The position numbers were made by a program, and so were the translations under genes. Shown piece after piece: positions 19,232 through 27,784 of a stretch of 27,784 nt of DNA. Where the stretch lies: assembly GCA_009602735.1 (NCBI GenBank), contig WELA01013858.1, positions 49,488-77,271 on the forward strand, written 5' to 3'. The notes beneath the pieces were generated by a model. The model saw nothing but the letters and a program-made list of their open reading frames with translations. It had not been told where the DNA came from and did no database searches. This DNA comes from Mesotaenium endlicherianum (lineage: Eukaryota; Streptophyta; Zygnematophyceae; Zygnematales; Mesotaeniaceae). The stretch's first letter is position 1. Each line of letters opens with the position of its first letter.

Positions 19232-19288
19232 GAAAATGGCAAGGGCCATCCAGTGTTTGAACGGGCACCGTCTGCCATTGCCATTTTC
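19232..19288. repeat. inverted repeat
   Basis: GAAAATGGCAA (19232-19242) and TTGCCATTTTC (19278-19288) are exact reverse complements around a 35-base loop. Several additional TGCCATT/AATGGCA words lie just upstream (19188-19215). It may be a small MITE-like or foldback element, but no target-site duplication is evident. Confidence 0.6.
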
Positions 19289-20271
19289 GCCCATTCGGAG
19301 GGCGTGTTTTTTTATAGTGAAAGTGTCAAGTGGCAGAGGAAGAGAGGGCGCTCGTTGACCTGCCAGTTAAGCACGATGACCACTTATCACCATGGGAAAC
19401 GGATAGGAAGAGGGCGAGACAGAAGAAGGGAGCGATGTATCTCAAAAATACGGAAAGCTACAGGAAGAGGAGTGAGAGCCTAAATGCACTCAGGAGTCTA
19501 TCACCTCCAGAGTAGCTCGCAGTAGCTTGATTGAAACATGCGACTACACATTTTAGCTAGAACCATGAGTAGAAGGACAGGAATCATCAGGCGGAGGAGA
19601 AGGAGAAAGAGGGTGAAGGGGTATAGGGGGAGCGGGAGGGGGAAGGTATGGGAGGGGGATCTTGGGTTGCTCCTATTGGTTAGCCGATAACACATACTCA
19701 AGAACTTTGCTTCCCTTATGAGCTAACAAGAAGCTATAACAGCGTTCCTTCTTTTGAATTGCTCCTAGATTGTCATTCATGAAAAAGATGCCAGAGGTTA
19801 GACACACTAGTATGCAAGTCCTCATTCCGTGACTGCGAGACCTTTATGATTGTGACCTATCATAGTAATCCGATAGATTTAAAAGATCCATGCTAACAAC
19901 AAGAGATCATGCATAAACAGGCAAAATATTATATCTTCAAGCTATCTTCAGGATTACATCACTTACTCCTCCAAATTTGGGATAAAGTATCTGCTGAATT
20001 AAGGAATATCAACGAGAGATTGTATACCAGGCAATGACCAATGGAACACAACCACTTCCACGCCCTGGCGAAACCACAAGTTTGCTCATTGATAAAGGAC
20101 TATGCGAACTTCGCCTCTGATATCGATGGACTTGACACTGTTATGTTTGGCTTTGGCGTAACAGCATAGGCATGCAATGGGCAGGAAGGCAATGAGAAGG
20201 ACGGCATAGTTCGAAGAGCTGATCGATGAGCATTTATGAAGCCCTTTCACAAGCGGGATGCAGTACCTGGT

Positions 20272-20312
20272 ACGACCAATAGGACCTGGTAGGACTGGGT
20301 AGGACTGGGTGC
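20272..20312. repeat. TAGGACTGGG short repeat
   Basis: Three to four imperfect copies of a ten-base unit (TAGGACCTGG, TAGGACTGGG, TAGGACTGGG) in tandem. Confidence 0.8.
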
Positions 20313-21224
20313 TCTGTCTTGCCCTTGCGCGCGCACGCGAAACACGGCCTCATACGTCCTTCCTACTTCGCACAAGTATCATAGAACTATTTGCTCTACG
20401 AACAAAAGACCGTTGATTCCGCAGCCTGTGCGTAGCGGTGCTCAGTGGTATGGTACTCGTCTGGTACTCGTGCTTGTCACTCGTCGAATTTCAAGCATGT
20501 GAAGAATCTTAACGCTGCCCAGTCCTCCCCGAAATTTTCGCTCAGTGGAGCCGATCGCTAATTTGAAAGCCAGAGAAGATTTGCATCCCTTTCCGAGCCA
20601 CCAAGCACCGCTGCTGGCGGTGTTCTGGCTTGTACGAGAGCTGTTTACGGCAGTTTGGGGCTAGGGGAGAATGGGAAGGCCAGAGCTGGGCCAGAGTAGG
20701 GTTGCCGTTGCCGACCACATCCCTTGGCGATAAAGCTGACTGCATTAGAGTCGGGACTCGGGACAATTGAAGGTAATTCAAAGTGCTGAGCTGGGCATAA
20801 TAGTCACTTGTCATTCTGCAGACCCCAGGAACAGCCAATCAGAGTCCGTTATTAATTTGAATACTGGCACTTTCACTGTCTGAGGTGGCTTGCTAAGCAG
20901 GTGCTTTATCTGGAGTCATACCGATTGAGCTGGATCGAACGGGAATCCTGCTGTTATATCAGGGGCTGAGCCATACTGGCCCTTATACTGGGCCATCTTG
21001 GGCGAAGTATACATCTGGAGCAATCGCAAAATTGTGCATGTGGCAGGCAGTAATAGGTCCAAGATGACGGGGAGCTGGTTTCGTAAAGTAGTTCGAGCTT
21101 TTTGACTGGGGGGCCTGGCCCAACGCTTCGCAAAAGTCTTCGCCAGCGTTCTCGTGGCCGGCAGTAGCACTTTTGAGGACCTTGCTGATGGCTCGAGAAG
21201 CCCCACGCAGCAATCGGAGAGCAC

Positions 21225-21232
21225 TATATAGG
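21225..21232 (+). promoter_or_regulatory. TATA box of the FAS1 gene
   Basis: TATATAGG about 157 bases before the ATG at 21389. This fits a start of transcription near 21255-21260 and a leader of about 130 bases. Confidence 0.5.
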
Positions 21233-21388
21233 ACTTGAATGCGCCAGAGAGGACCCAAAACTTCCAGCCCTCGGACTGTCTCGATCAAGTCGAAGTTCCC
21301 TCAGTGCAGCAAGCAAGGTTGTCAGCTTAAGAACTTCCTTTCAAGTACCGCAGAGCCTCGAAAGAGGTGACTGCTCTATTCCTACACC

Positions 21389-22494
21389 ATGGCTAATATG
21401 CGAGTACCAGTACTTCTACTTCTGTTGGCCATTGCGGTAGCAGTGGCAGAGGCCAAGCACAGCCCTCCAGCGAAGCCACCGCCGTCGCCAAAGCCACACA
21501 AGGTCAACGGGACAGCCCTGACTATTGAATGGGTCAAGAAGCTTCAGGCTGCGAAGAGCCATAAGAAGTTCCTCGACTACATCCGTAATGCGGGTAAGGA
21601 TGTAACATTCTGGTACATATTATTCTGCTTCTGTTCTCCTTCAATTGTTGGCACTATTGAGCCAGTTCGGCCATGGTTGCGATTAAGTTCGTGTGAGAAT
21701 TGGTCTCTTGATTGGATCACAAGCAGTTACAACTGGCATGTTTTTTTAATAATTGTCAGAGCTAATTTAACTCTTCCTTTGATCATGGGCAGGTCTGGTT
21801 GACACACTCTTCAAGTTCTTCGACAAAGGCGGCAACGCAACCATTCTTGCCCCCACGGACAAGGCCCTCAACTCCTTGCCAAAGAAGGTGAAGAAGGCCA
21901 TCAGGCAGAAGGCCAACCTCAAGAAACTGGTTTCGTACCACTTCATAACTAAGTACCACACCTTTGACGACCTCGCGAAGCTACCAGTCGCCCTCCAGTT
22001 GCCTACTCTGGAAGGGGAGCCTGTCCAGAAGTGGACGCAGGAGAAGTACCAAGATGTCAAATTTGGCCCTGTTGGTGCTCAGTCCTTCTCTCAGCTGTCC
22101 TTCATCATCAAGGGAGACCTCTTTCTGAGGTTCCCTGTTGCGGTGCACGGTGAGTCACTTGTAGTCAACTTTGATTCTGTCTCAGGCTTCTCTTCAACAA
22201 TATTTTTTTGCTATAGCATAAGTGGAAGAAGGGATTTATACAGATGAACTGTATGACGTTCAACTGCCTCTGGTTTATATCTAACACTATGCTGCAGCCT
22301 TAATTTGAATGTTGAAACGGCGGTATTGATAATTGGAAGACAGCTGGCGCTTACGTTAGCGTGTAAGGGCATTCAATGCTCTGCAGTGCTCTGTACGTGC
22401 TTCTGACACTGAGTCACGCGTATATGGGTGTGCAGAGGTCAACGTTACGCTGATTCCACCTTCCTTGTACACCGTGCCAAAGAAGAAGAACTGA
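21389..22494 (+). CDS. secreted fasciclin-like (FAS1) protein, 3 exons
   Basis: FAS1-domain proteins are extracellular adhesion proteins; in plants many are arabinogalactan proteins of the cell wall or cell surface. Exons are 21389-21593, 21793-22149 and 22436-22494, with GT-AG introns of 199 and 286 nt, both in phase 1. The product is 206 residues. Residues 1-22 are a clear signal peptide (run LLLLLAIAVAVA). A short Pro-rich linker follows (SPPAKPPPSPKP), a likely site of hydroxyproline O-glycosylation. One FAS1 domain fills the rest: the H1-like box is NATILAPTDKALNSLP, the conserved YH lies in LKKLVSYHFITKYHT, and the domain ends VNVTLIPPSL, the H2-side strand. NAT and NVT are N-glycosylation sites. 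The C-terminus (TVPKKKN) has no hydrophobic tail, so it is not GPI-anchored in this form. The start context CACCATGG is strong. Confidence 0.9.
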
Positions 22495-22516
22495 GCTGCT
22501 GGCTATGACCTGAAGT

Positions 22517-22522
22517 AATAAA
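22517..22522 (+). terminator. first AATAAA after the FAS1 stop
   Basis: AATAAA lies 23 bases after the TGA at 22492-22494. It is very near the stop and may be a weak or proximal polyadenylation signal. Confidence 0.35.
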
Positions 22523-22779
22523 GCAGGTATCCTGATTAGCCATCCCTTAAGTTGCTGGAAGCCCTTGAATCTTGCTGAAGCTGTTCACAGTTGCTTTTAA
22601 CAAGGAATCCTCTCCTCCGAGTAAGCTGGGCCTTTGTTGTACATGCCAAATGCAGCTCACACGGTGTTTGGCTGGAAAAAGGGCTATTGTGAGTCATAGT
22701 CATTCTGCTGCAAATATCAAATGTGCTTCTTTCAGAACCAGGGAAGTCTGCTAAGATCTTTCTCCCTATGCTTTTTCAG

Positions 22780-22835
22780 GCCGTCTGAAAGCTACTGGCA
22801 GCCTGTACAAGAGGGACTTGTTCACCCCTCAATAA
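22780..22835 (+). CDS. possible alternative last exon of the FAS1 gene
   Basis: A good pyrimidine-rich acceptor (TTTCTCCCTATGCTTTTTCAG) ends at 22779. Joining exon 2 directly to this point keeps the phase and gives GRLKATGSLYKRDLFTPQ and then TAA, ending the protein at 205 residues, almost the same length as the 206-residue form. It would lack the conserved final FAS1 strand found in exon 3. It could instead be the second part of a spliced 3' untranslated region. Confidence 0.35.
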
Positions 22836-22915
22836 TGGAAGCGGCTCACGCTCCTGCCATTTTTCAATAAGGCTATCAGCCAGAGGAGAACACCTCCTGC
22901 AATCTATCTCCTATA

Positions 22916-22921
22916 AATAAA
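22916..22921 (+). terminator. AATAAA, probable main polyadenylation signal
   Basis: AATAAA in the context CTATAAATAAAGG, about 420 bases after the FAS1 stop. Another AATAAA follows at 23038-23043. Confidence 0.45.
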
Positions 22922-22923
22922 GG

Positions 22924-25081
22924 TGGCCGACAACAATAGCTGATCATAAGCGAGAATGACAACTGTCAACCCTACTTAGTTTGTACATAGTTGTCAGGCT
23001 TCCCCAGATTCTTATTGTTCTTGTAATTATTACTACAAATAAATTAACGGGTGATCATAATCGTTCCGTTTTATGGTATTATATGCTTCTGCTCTCTGTT
23101 GTGGTCCTGTTTGTAATGACCTGCTTGATTTGTCGTCTTTGGTAGAAGATATGAGGCTAAGTAGTGAAGGTAGGTCGCAGCATAGACCAGATTGTAATTC
23201 ATGGTAGAAAAGCTGATGTCGCTTAAAAGAGGCATCATCTTTGTTTGTACCATGAGCGTATGCATCGGCAGTAGTAACGCAAGGCAAGCAGCTGAAACTT
23301 TCCATGTGTGCTACAAGACGTTCTGCGCTAGTATGAGCAGTCTCAGTTTGTAAGCCCAGTTGCTGCATTGTTGCAGATAGACAGCTGTCCACCTAGAGTA
23401 TATACATGGTTATCATTAGTGAGAAATTAGTTCCCTTGCAATGGGCTAATGAAAGACCAGCCCCGAAGAGACTTCGTTCAACACACAAGCCCAATATATA
23501 ATGACGACCAAAGTATCATGTCTTCACTTTTTCAAAATGATGCAGTAACCTACATTTCAGTGCTTAGCACCTACCATTAATTGCAGTCACCAAAGTCACA
23601 TCCATGACTGAATTGACAATAGTCGTGCTTTCACAAATTCACGAGGTTTTAATATGGTTTGTTGTGTAGAGACAGTATCTGGAGAGAGGAGGCCCTAAAA
23701 TGATTACTTAGCTCTCTCAGTAGAAGAAAGGAGGAATTACAGCAGGAAACAGATTTGCACTTCTCTGCTTAATCTTCTGACTGAAGGTATGTCATAAGAG
23801 GGTCAGGTTAAGGGAATTAAGTATTGTATGCATGTCGCTTTAGTCGCACAACTTATTGGAGCTATACTTCTGGATCAATGCATACCGTTTTTAAAGCTAC
23901 TGTCAAGTCCGCTGCAACTTTGACCACTCCCTGAAAACTGATGTTCTACAACAGTGAATGTGCAAGTGAAAAAGAGTTATCTATTTTTTTAAGAATTGTC
24001 AATTTGTGCGGATGGTAAGCCTCTGTCGAATGCCAGCAACTACAGGGTGATTTGCAGTCAATATAAAATCGAACATCACTCCTTCGCCGGCTTGCTTCTT
24101 ACATGATTGTACTTTACTTCCACAACTGTAATTGGGGTCACTGCACCTAGGGTGTAAGGTCTATCAGTGTGCGGAATGCTTACAAACGCCTGTGACTTCA
24201 CTTACTGACGTCCTCTGTGTTCATGCCAGACCCTATGCACCTTGCACCGTTGTGACTAGGGTTGCCATGACTGCTTCATCCAACTTCTGTAACTGATAAG
24301 CAAGTACAAGGTGGCATGTGAACCAAAGAAGCACGCTTGACTACTTCGCTTAGGCTGCAGAAAAGCGGCAATATCAAAGTGCTATTAGAGAATCCGTTCA
24401 CCTGTTGACTTAAGTGTGCAATAGACGGGTCTGGAGGCTGCCATGATTGCTCTGCTAGCTTCTAACAAAGGCCCAATTTAACAGCGCCAAATTTTCAGTG
24501 ATTACTATAACGATATATATTTGCCATGGTAGCCGCTGACGCTGACGATAAGAAGCTGGGCGTCGTAATGAGCAGAGGACTTCAACTACCTTGGTTACTA
24601 AGAATATTTGAGCGCAGTTGTCTCGTGAAGATGTCTTTGTGAATCAAAGGCTTCAGATGTACAGTTGCATGCGGCTCTAACTGCCGTGATGGTATAGCAC
24701 TTCGGTGAGCTTCACATTAGCGAAAGAGATCGATTTCTTTGCTTGCTTGCCTCAAAGTAAATTGTGTCGAATTGTTTTCACGTCATATGGTTGTGGCAGC
24801 CTCACAGTCAGCGCAGGAGAGGCATACTGCGAATCAGAACTTTCTAAACGCTTTCTTTCTTATCAGCTCTGTAAGCTCAACGCAAGTAGGAACTTGAAAG
24901 CAAGAAAGACTCAAAGGTGGAAAAGCAGAATGCATGAAGTTCTCTTGTTATGGCTAGTGTAAGCCAAGAACCGACCATCTAAAGCGCAAAGACTTTGAAC
25001 TGTAAGGCCAGCAAGTTGAAGGGGGAGGTGGGTGGGGGTTAGTGCTCAGAAGACCACGCTGCTCGTCGACAGGGATATATA
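22924..25081. other. FAS1 3' flank and intergenic DNA, no gene recognised
   Basis: AT-leaning DNA of ordinary complexity. The longest frame is 119 codons on the minus strand (23033-23392, starts MDSCLSATMQQLGLQTETAH), without a recognisable domain. The part before 25082 should contain the ankyrin gene's promoter. A TATATAA at 25077-25083 overlaps its ATG and is too close to be its TATA box. Confidence 0.45.
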
Positions 25082-27354
25082 ATGGTCCCCAGAGCTGACG
25101 GAGAGGACGTTGCTCCAACTGTAACAGATGATACTGATGACCTCTCGCCATCAGAATTGCTCTTGCAAGTATTGCACCTCAGCCATGGCTATGTGTGCTT
25201 TCTGCATCCACTTCCCTGAAACAACTGCACTATTAAATTTTTGCCTTCTTCATTTCTCAGAGGAGCAGTTGATGCAAATTACCTCTTCTTGCTTGTGTTT
25301 TTAAACTTGTTACTTCAAGAGGATACCCTGAGAGCGTCACACAACTTCTCATTTGTCAGCAACACTTACCCGACCTGTTGAGCTCTTTATTGTCTGCACA
25401 CAACTCCACATCTAATACCCCTGGAGGGCTATGCGTGGCTTGCTGCCCTCTCTCTTAGTCACAAGATGTCAGGGCTTGTGTGAGTGACTGTAACATCATG
25501 AACGTTATTCACCAAGTGTAGCAGGCAGGTATGGTACTGATCTGGAGAGAGAGGACACACCTCTGAATCAAAAGCTGAGTTGCGACACCCTGACATCACA
25601 TAGTCATCATGTCAAAGACACACTGCTCTCCCCGGTCGGAAAAGTTTTGAAGGTTGCCTGGCCTGCATACGGATGTTGAAGAGACTCTGCTTGTTCAGAG
25701 AGGTCTTAATGGGCCTATACTGGCAGGGGTTCTCTATGTTTTAAGCACTTGTTTGGACTCCGTGAATGTAAGTGTAGCATGACCAGCTTACCGGGTTTCT
25801 GCTTGCCTGCTCCCCACACTCCACTCTTATCCCACCCATATTTTTCTTTTGAAGCTTCTACTCTTGTCCCCTGAGCCCTCTGTTGCCATTCATTGACATG
25901 AGTTCAATGGCCAGCTTCTATTTGGATCTTCCACCCACAATACGCATGTGACAGATTCTTAATGACCAGATTCTATGGCGGAGAAATCGGTGACTAGAAA
26001 GGTCGCGACTCATTTGACATCATGAATAGTGTCATGAACTACTGGTTATTCATGAAAGAGAACGTTTTGCACCATTGTGATGACTGGGATGATCCAGGGA
26101 GCAAGATATGGTGACATGGAGGATGTGGAAGGCGCCATCATCCAGGGAGCAAGTGTGAACTCAGCAGATGATCAGGGCCGTACAGGTGAGGTGTGACATA
26201 ATCAAGGCCCTCAAAAGCCATGACTGGCTGCCTGCTGCCATCTTCGTTACCCTGTTGTTGTTTGCAGCCTCAAGCAAGTGGCTGAAATTTTCCTCTCTGT
26301 GCTGTTGACTTTTGCGTTTCTGACATGTGTTCAACCTGAATGGACCCATTTCAAAATTGCACACTCTATCATGTGCTGCTTTGCAAGTACGCCAGGACTG
26401 GTGCCCTTCATGTATGCTGATACGATATTAGCCAACCCAATATACAAGCTTCACCTAGCTCTCAGGCAAAGTTCAAACTTCTTTCGCAAGCTTCAGCAAA
26501 CTTTGGTTTGTTTTACATGTCCCAACCTTCGAGCAGATTGTCCAAGCTTTGGGCGAACTTTTTGAATAAGCTTCAGGCATATCATGCATTCAACCTTCAA
26601 ACAAGTCGTTGTAGATTCGAACTCATCTTCAGACATGTTGTCCTCACAAGTTCGGGGAAGAACCATTCTTCATGCTCAAGCTTCAGGGAAGTAGTGTTGG
26701 TAGGGAAGGGGGGGAGGGATTACAAGGTTTATCTTTGGATTTATACAATGCAGGTACTAGTTTCTAGTTTTGTCACTCTAGCAAGTATCTTTTCACTTTC
26801 TTTCAGGTTCTTGCCTTGTGTATATTTTTGTATCAATCACTGACTATTGCCACCAGGAGCACGGCTGCTCACAAGTATATCTCTGGAAGACAAGCTTGAG
26901 AAGTAGAGATTGTTTGTGGGAGATTGTTAGTAAATAGGGATAGCAGATGCATATTTGCTCTCCAAAGACCTTTGGGTTGTCTTTGACCTTGACCTTGACG
27001 TTGACCCTGGGTCCTGGATTGTGCACAGCTAGAGCTAGTGCCGGGGTTTAAGAAAAGGTTCAGGGCTTGTTAGTGGGACGTACAGGTTGCAGGGGTATAT
27101 GGTCTAGGGGTCTCTCTCCACACTGTGTGTGAACGTGAGCGTATATGTGTGTGTATCTTTATGAGTATGTGTTTTTGCGTGCATGTGTGTGTGTGTGTGC
27201 GCGCGGGTGTGATTGCACAAAATATCTCAGTTGGACTTTCTCCTGACTTTACACCTGTCCTCTGCTTGGCTGTGCTGTTTTCATGGCAGCATTACACATG
27301 GCAGCTGCAAACGGCCACCTGGCGATAGTGCAGTACCTTCTCTCACAGCATGCG
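25082..27354 (+). CDS. small ankyrin-repeat protein, 5' three exons, incomplete at window end
   Basis: Exons are 25082-25168, 26098-26185 and 27290-27354, with GT-AG introns of 929 and 1104 nt in phases 0 and 1. The joined frame gives 80 residues so far. An acidic N-terminus (MVPRADGEDVAPTVTDDTDD) leads to LSPSELLLQ, then the first ankyrin repeat (GARYGDMEDVEGAIIQGASV then NSADDQGRT) and the start of the second (ALHMAAANGHLAIVQYLLSQ). The GRTALHMA box forms exactly across the exon 2/3 junction, which supports the splice model. The arrangement resembles short plant ankyrin proteins often annotated after fission-yeast P16F5.05c and related to yeast Yar1, a chaperone of a ribosomal protein. That link is inference from two repeats. 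No further exon appears by 27784, so the gene continues to the right. Confidence 0.85.
26440..26690. repeat. AAGCTTCA-rich patch in ankyrin intron 2
   Basis: The word AAGCTTCA recurs at about 26447, 26489, 26569 and 26678, with related TTCAAACTT and TTTGGGCGAACTTT words between. It may be a degenerate short repeat. No function is evident. Confidence 0.4.
26983..27007. repeat. TTGACC hexamer repeat
   Basis: Four tandem copies (TTGACC, TTGACC, TTGACG, TTGACC) inside ankyrin intron 2. TTGACC/T is the core of the plant W-box bound by WRKY factors, but a repeat inside an intron may have no such role. Confidence 0.75.
27125..27212. repeat. TG-rich microsatellite
   Basis: A degenerate GT and GTGC repeat with a perfect (GT)n core around 27184-27199, about 80 bases before ankyrin exon 3. 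Confidence 0.85.
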
Positions 27355-27360
27355 GTACAT

Positions 27361-27475
27361 AAGCCTCCCCCCCCCTTTCCCACTCCTTCCGCTTCCCCAC
27401 CCTTTCCCTTCCGCTTCCCCTTCCCTTCCCCTTCCCATCCTCCTCTCCCTCGCCCCTCCTCTGCCTCTTCGACCT
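27361..27475. repeat. polypyrimidine tract after ankyrin exon 3
   Basis: Over 100 bases of C and T with CTTCCC repeats, starting six bases inside the intron. A second C/T tract fills 27755-27784 at the window end. Confidence 0.85.
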
Positions 27476-27784
27476 GGAGACCCCACATGCATACATGCAT
27501 AAAACTCTCGCATGTGTCAAGTTGGGGGCGGGGAGCGTACTGAGGGCGTCATTAACTTGCATCTACGGCACAAGGCTCAGTGACCTCCACTATGGGGAGG
27601 GAATTAAGTCCCCCCAAGTGGGGCCTTCTATGCGTGGCTCGCCCAACTCCCGGCTGCCTTGTACAGAAGCAGAAGCCCTCTACTCCGCCCCACCCACCCA
27701 CAAAAGATAACATCCTGAACCTCATTCCGTCTAACCCCTTATCCCTATCGTCCCGCCTGCCCCCTCCTCCCCCCCCTCCCCCTC
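27476..27784. other. ankyrin intron 3, continuing past the window
   Basis: No further ankyrin-like exon is visible. The frame 27495-27710 has no ankyrin motif. The interval is probably intron. Confidence 0.55.

Larger units (their letters stand above)
18600..21224. other. intergenic DNA, no gene recognised
   Basis: It holds a CA-rich patch (18748-18780), a C/T tract (18885-18985), a purine-rich stretch (19580-19670) and AT-balanced DNA. A pyrimidine tract ends in CTGCAG at 19001 and is followed by LTLGQPFYELPLLYIAPLG. That could be an exon but has no recognisable family or matching donor. Minus-strand frames at 20542-20838 and 20916-21288 are unrecognised and overlap the FAS1 gene's upstream region. 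Confidence 0.4.

Noticed and set aside
20916..21288. Minus-strand frames upstream of the FAS1 gene
   Set aside because: No recognisable domain, two overlapping frames, and they cover the probable TATA box and leader of the FAS1 gene.

Overview
This is eukaryotic nuclear DNA, almost certainly from a green plant of the streptophyte lineage (a charophyte alga or a bryophyte-grade plant; I cannot name the species). The main evidence is a split VPS4/SKD1 gene whose protein is plant-like from end to end. A secreted fasciclin-like protein with a Pro-rich linker and a plant-type ankyrin protein support this. Genes are sparse. Introns are long, use GT-AG boundaries, and are full of simple repeats, degenerate minisatellites and pyrimidine tracts.

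Layout. 1-2600: mostly low-complexity DNA on the side of an unidentified minus-strand gene. One convincing exon lies at 504-646, and there is a short interstitial telomere-like tract at 2142-2200. 2613-4235: one long minus-strand ORF of low-complexity character, function unknown. 5103-14801: the complete VPS4/SKD1 gene on the plus strand, with eight coding exons, 438 residues, and a probable leader intron. 14802-17282: no gene recognised. 17283-18452: a frame-broken relic of a DUF2828-family gene (Trove/vWA-like), interrupted by an N-containing poly-G run that is probably an assembly artefact. 18453-21224: no gene recognised. 21225-22923: a three-exon gene for a small secreted FAS1 protein, with a possible alternative last exon. 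25082-27354 and beyond: the first three exons of a small ankyrin-repeat gene that runs off the right edge.

The most unusual feature is inside the VPS4 introns. Upstream of exon 3 and exon 7, and more weakly exon 4, the intron holds decayed copies of the DNA that spans the intron-exon junction (intron tail, AG, and the first bases of the exon). Intron 6 also contains an antisense, still readable fragment of a DDB1 exon. Exons 4 and 6, by count, and exons 3 and 7, by inspection, are strongly GC-ending, while exons 1, 2, 5 and 8 are mixed. I infer that local tandem duplication and foreign-exon capture have acted on this locus while the spliced protein stayed intact.

The genes do not form a pathway. 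VPS4 acts in ESCRT-III disassembly in the cytosol and on endosomes, the FAS1 protein is extracellular, and the ankyrin protein is probably a nuclear or cytosolic binding protein.
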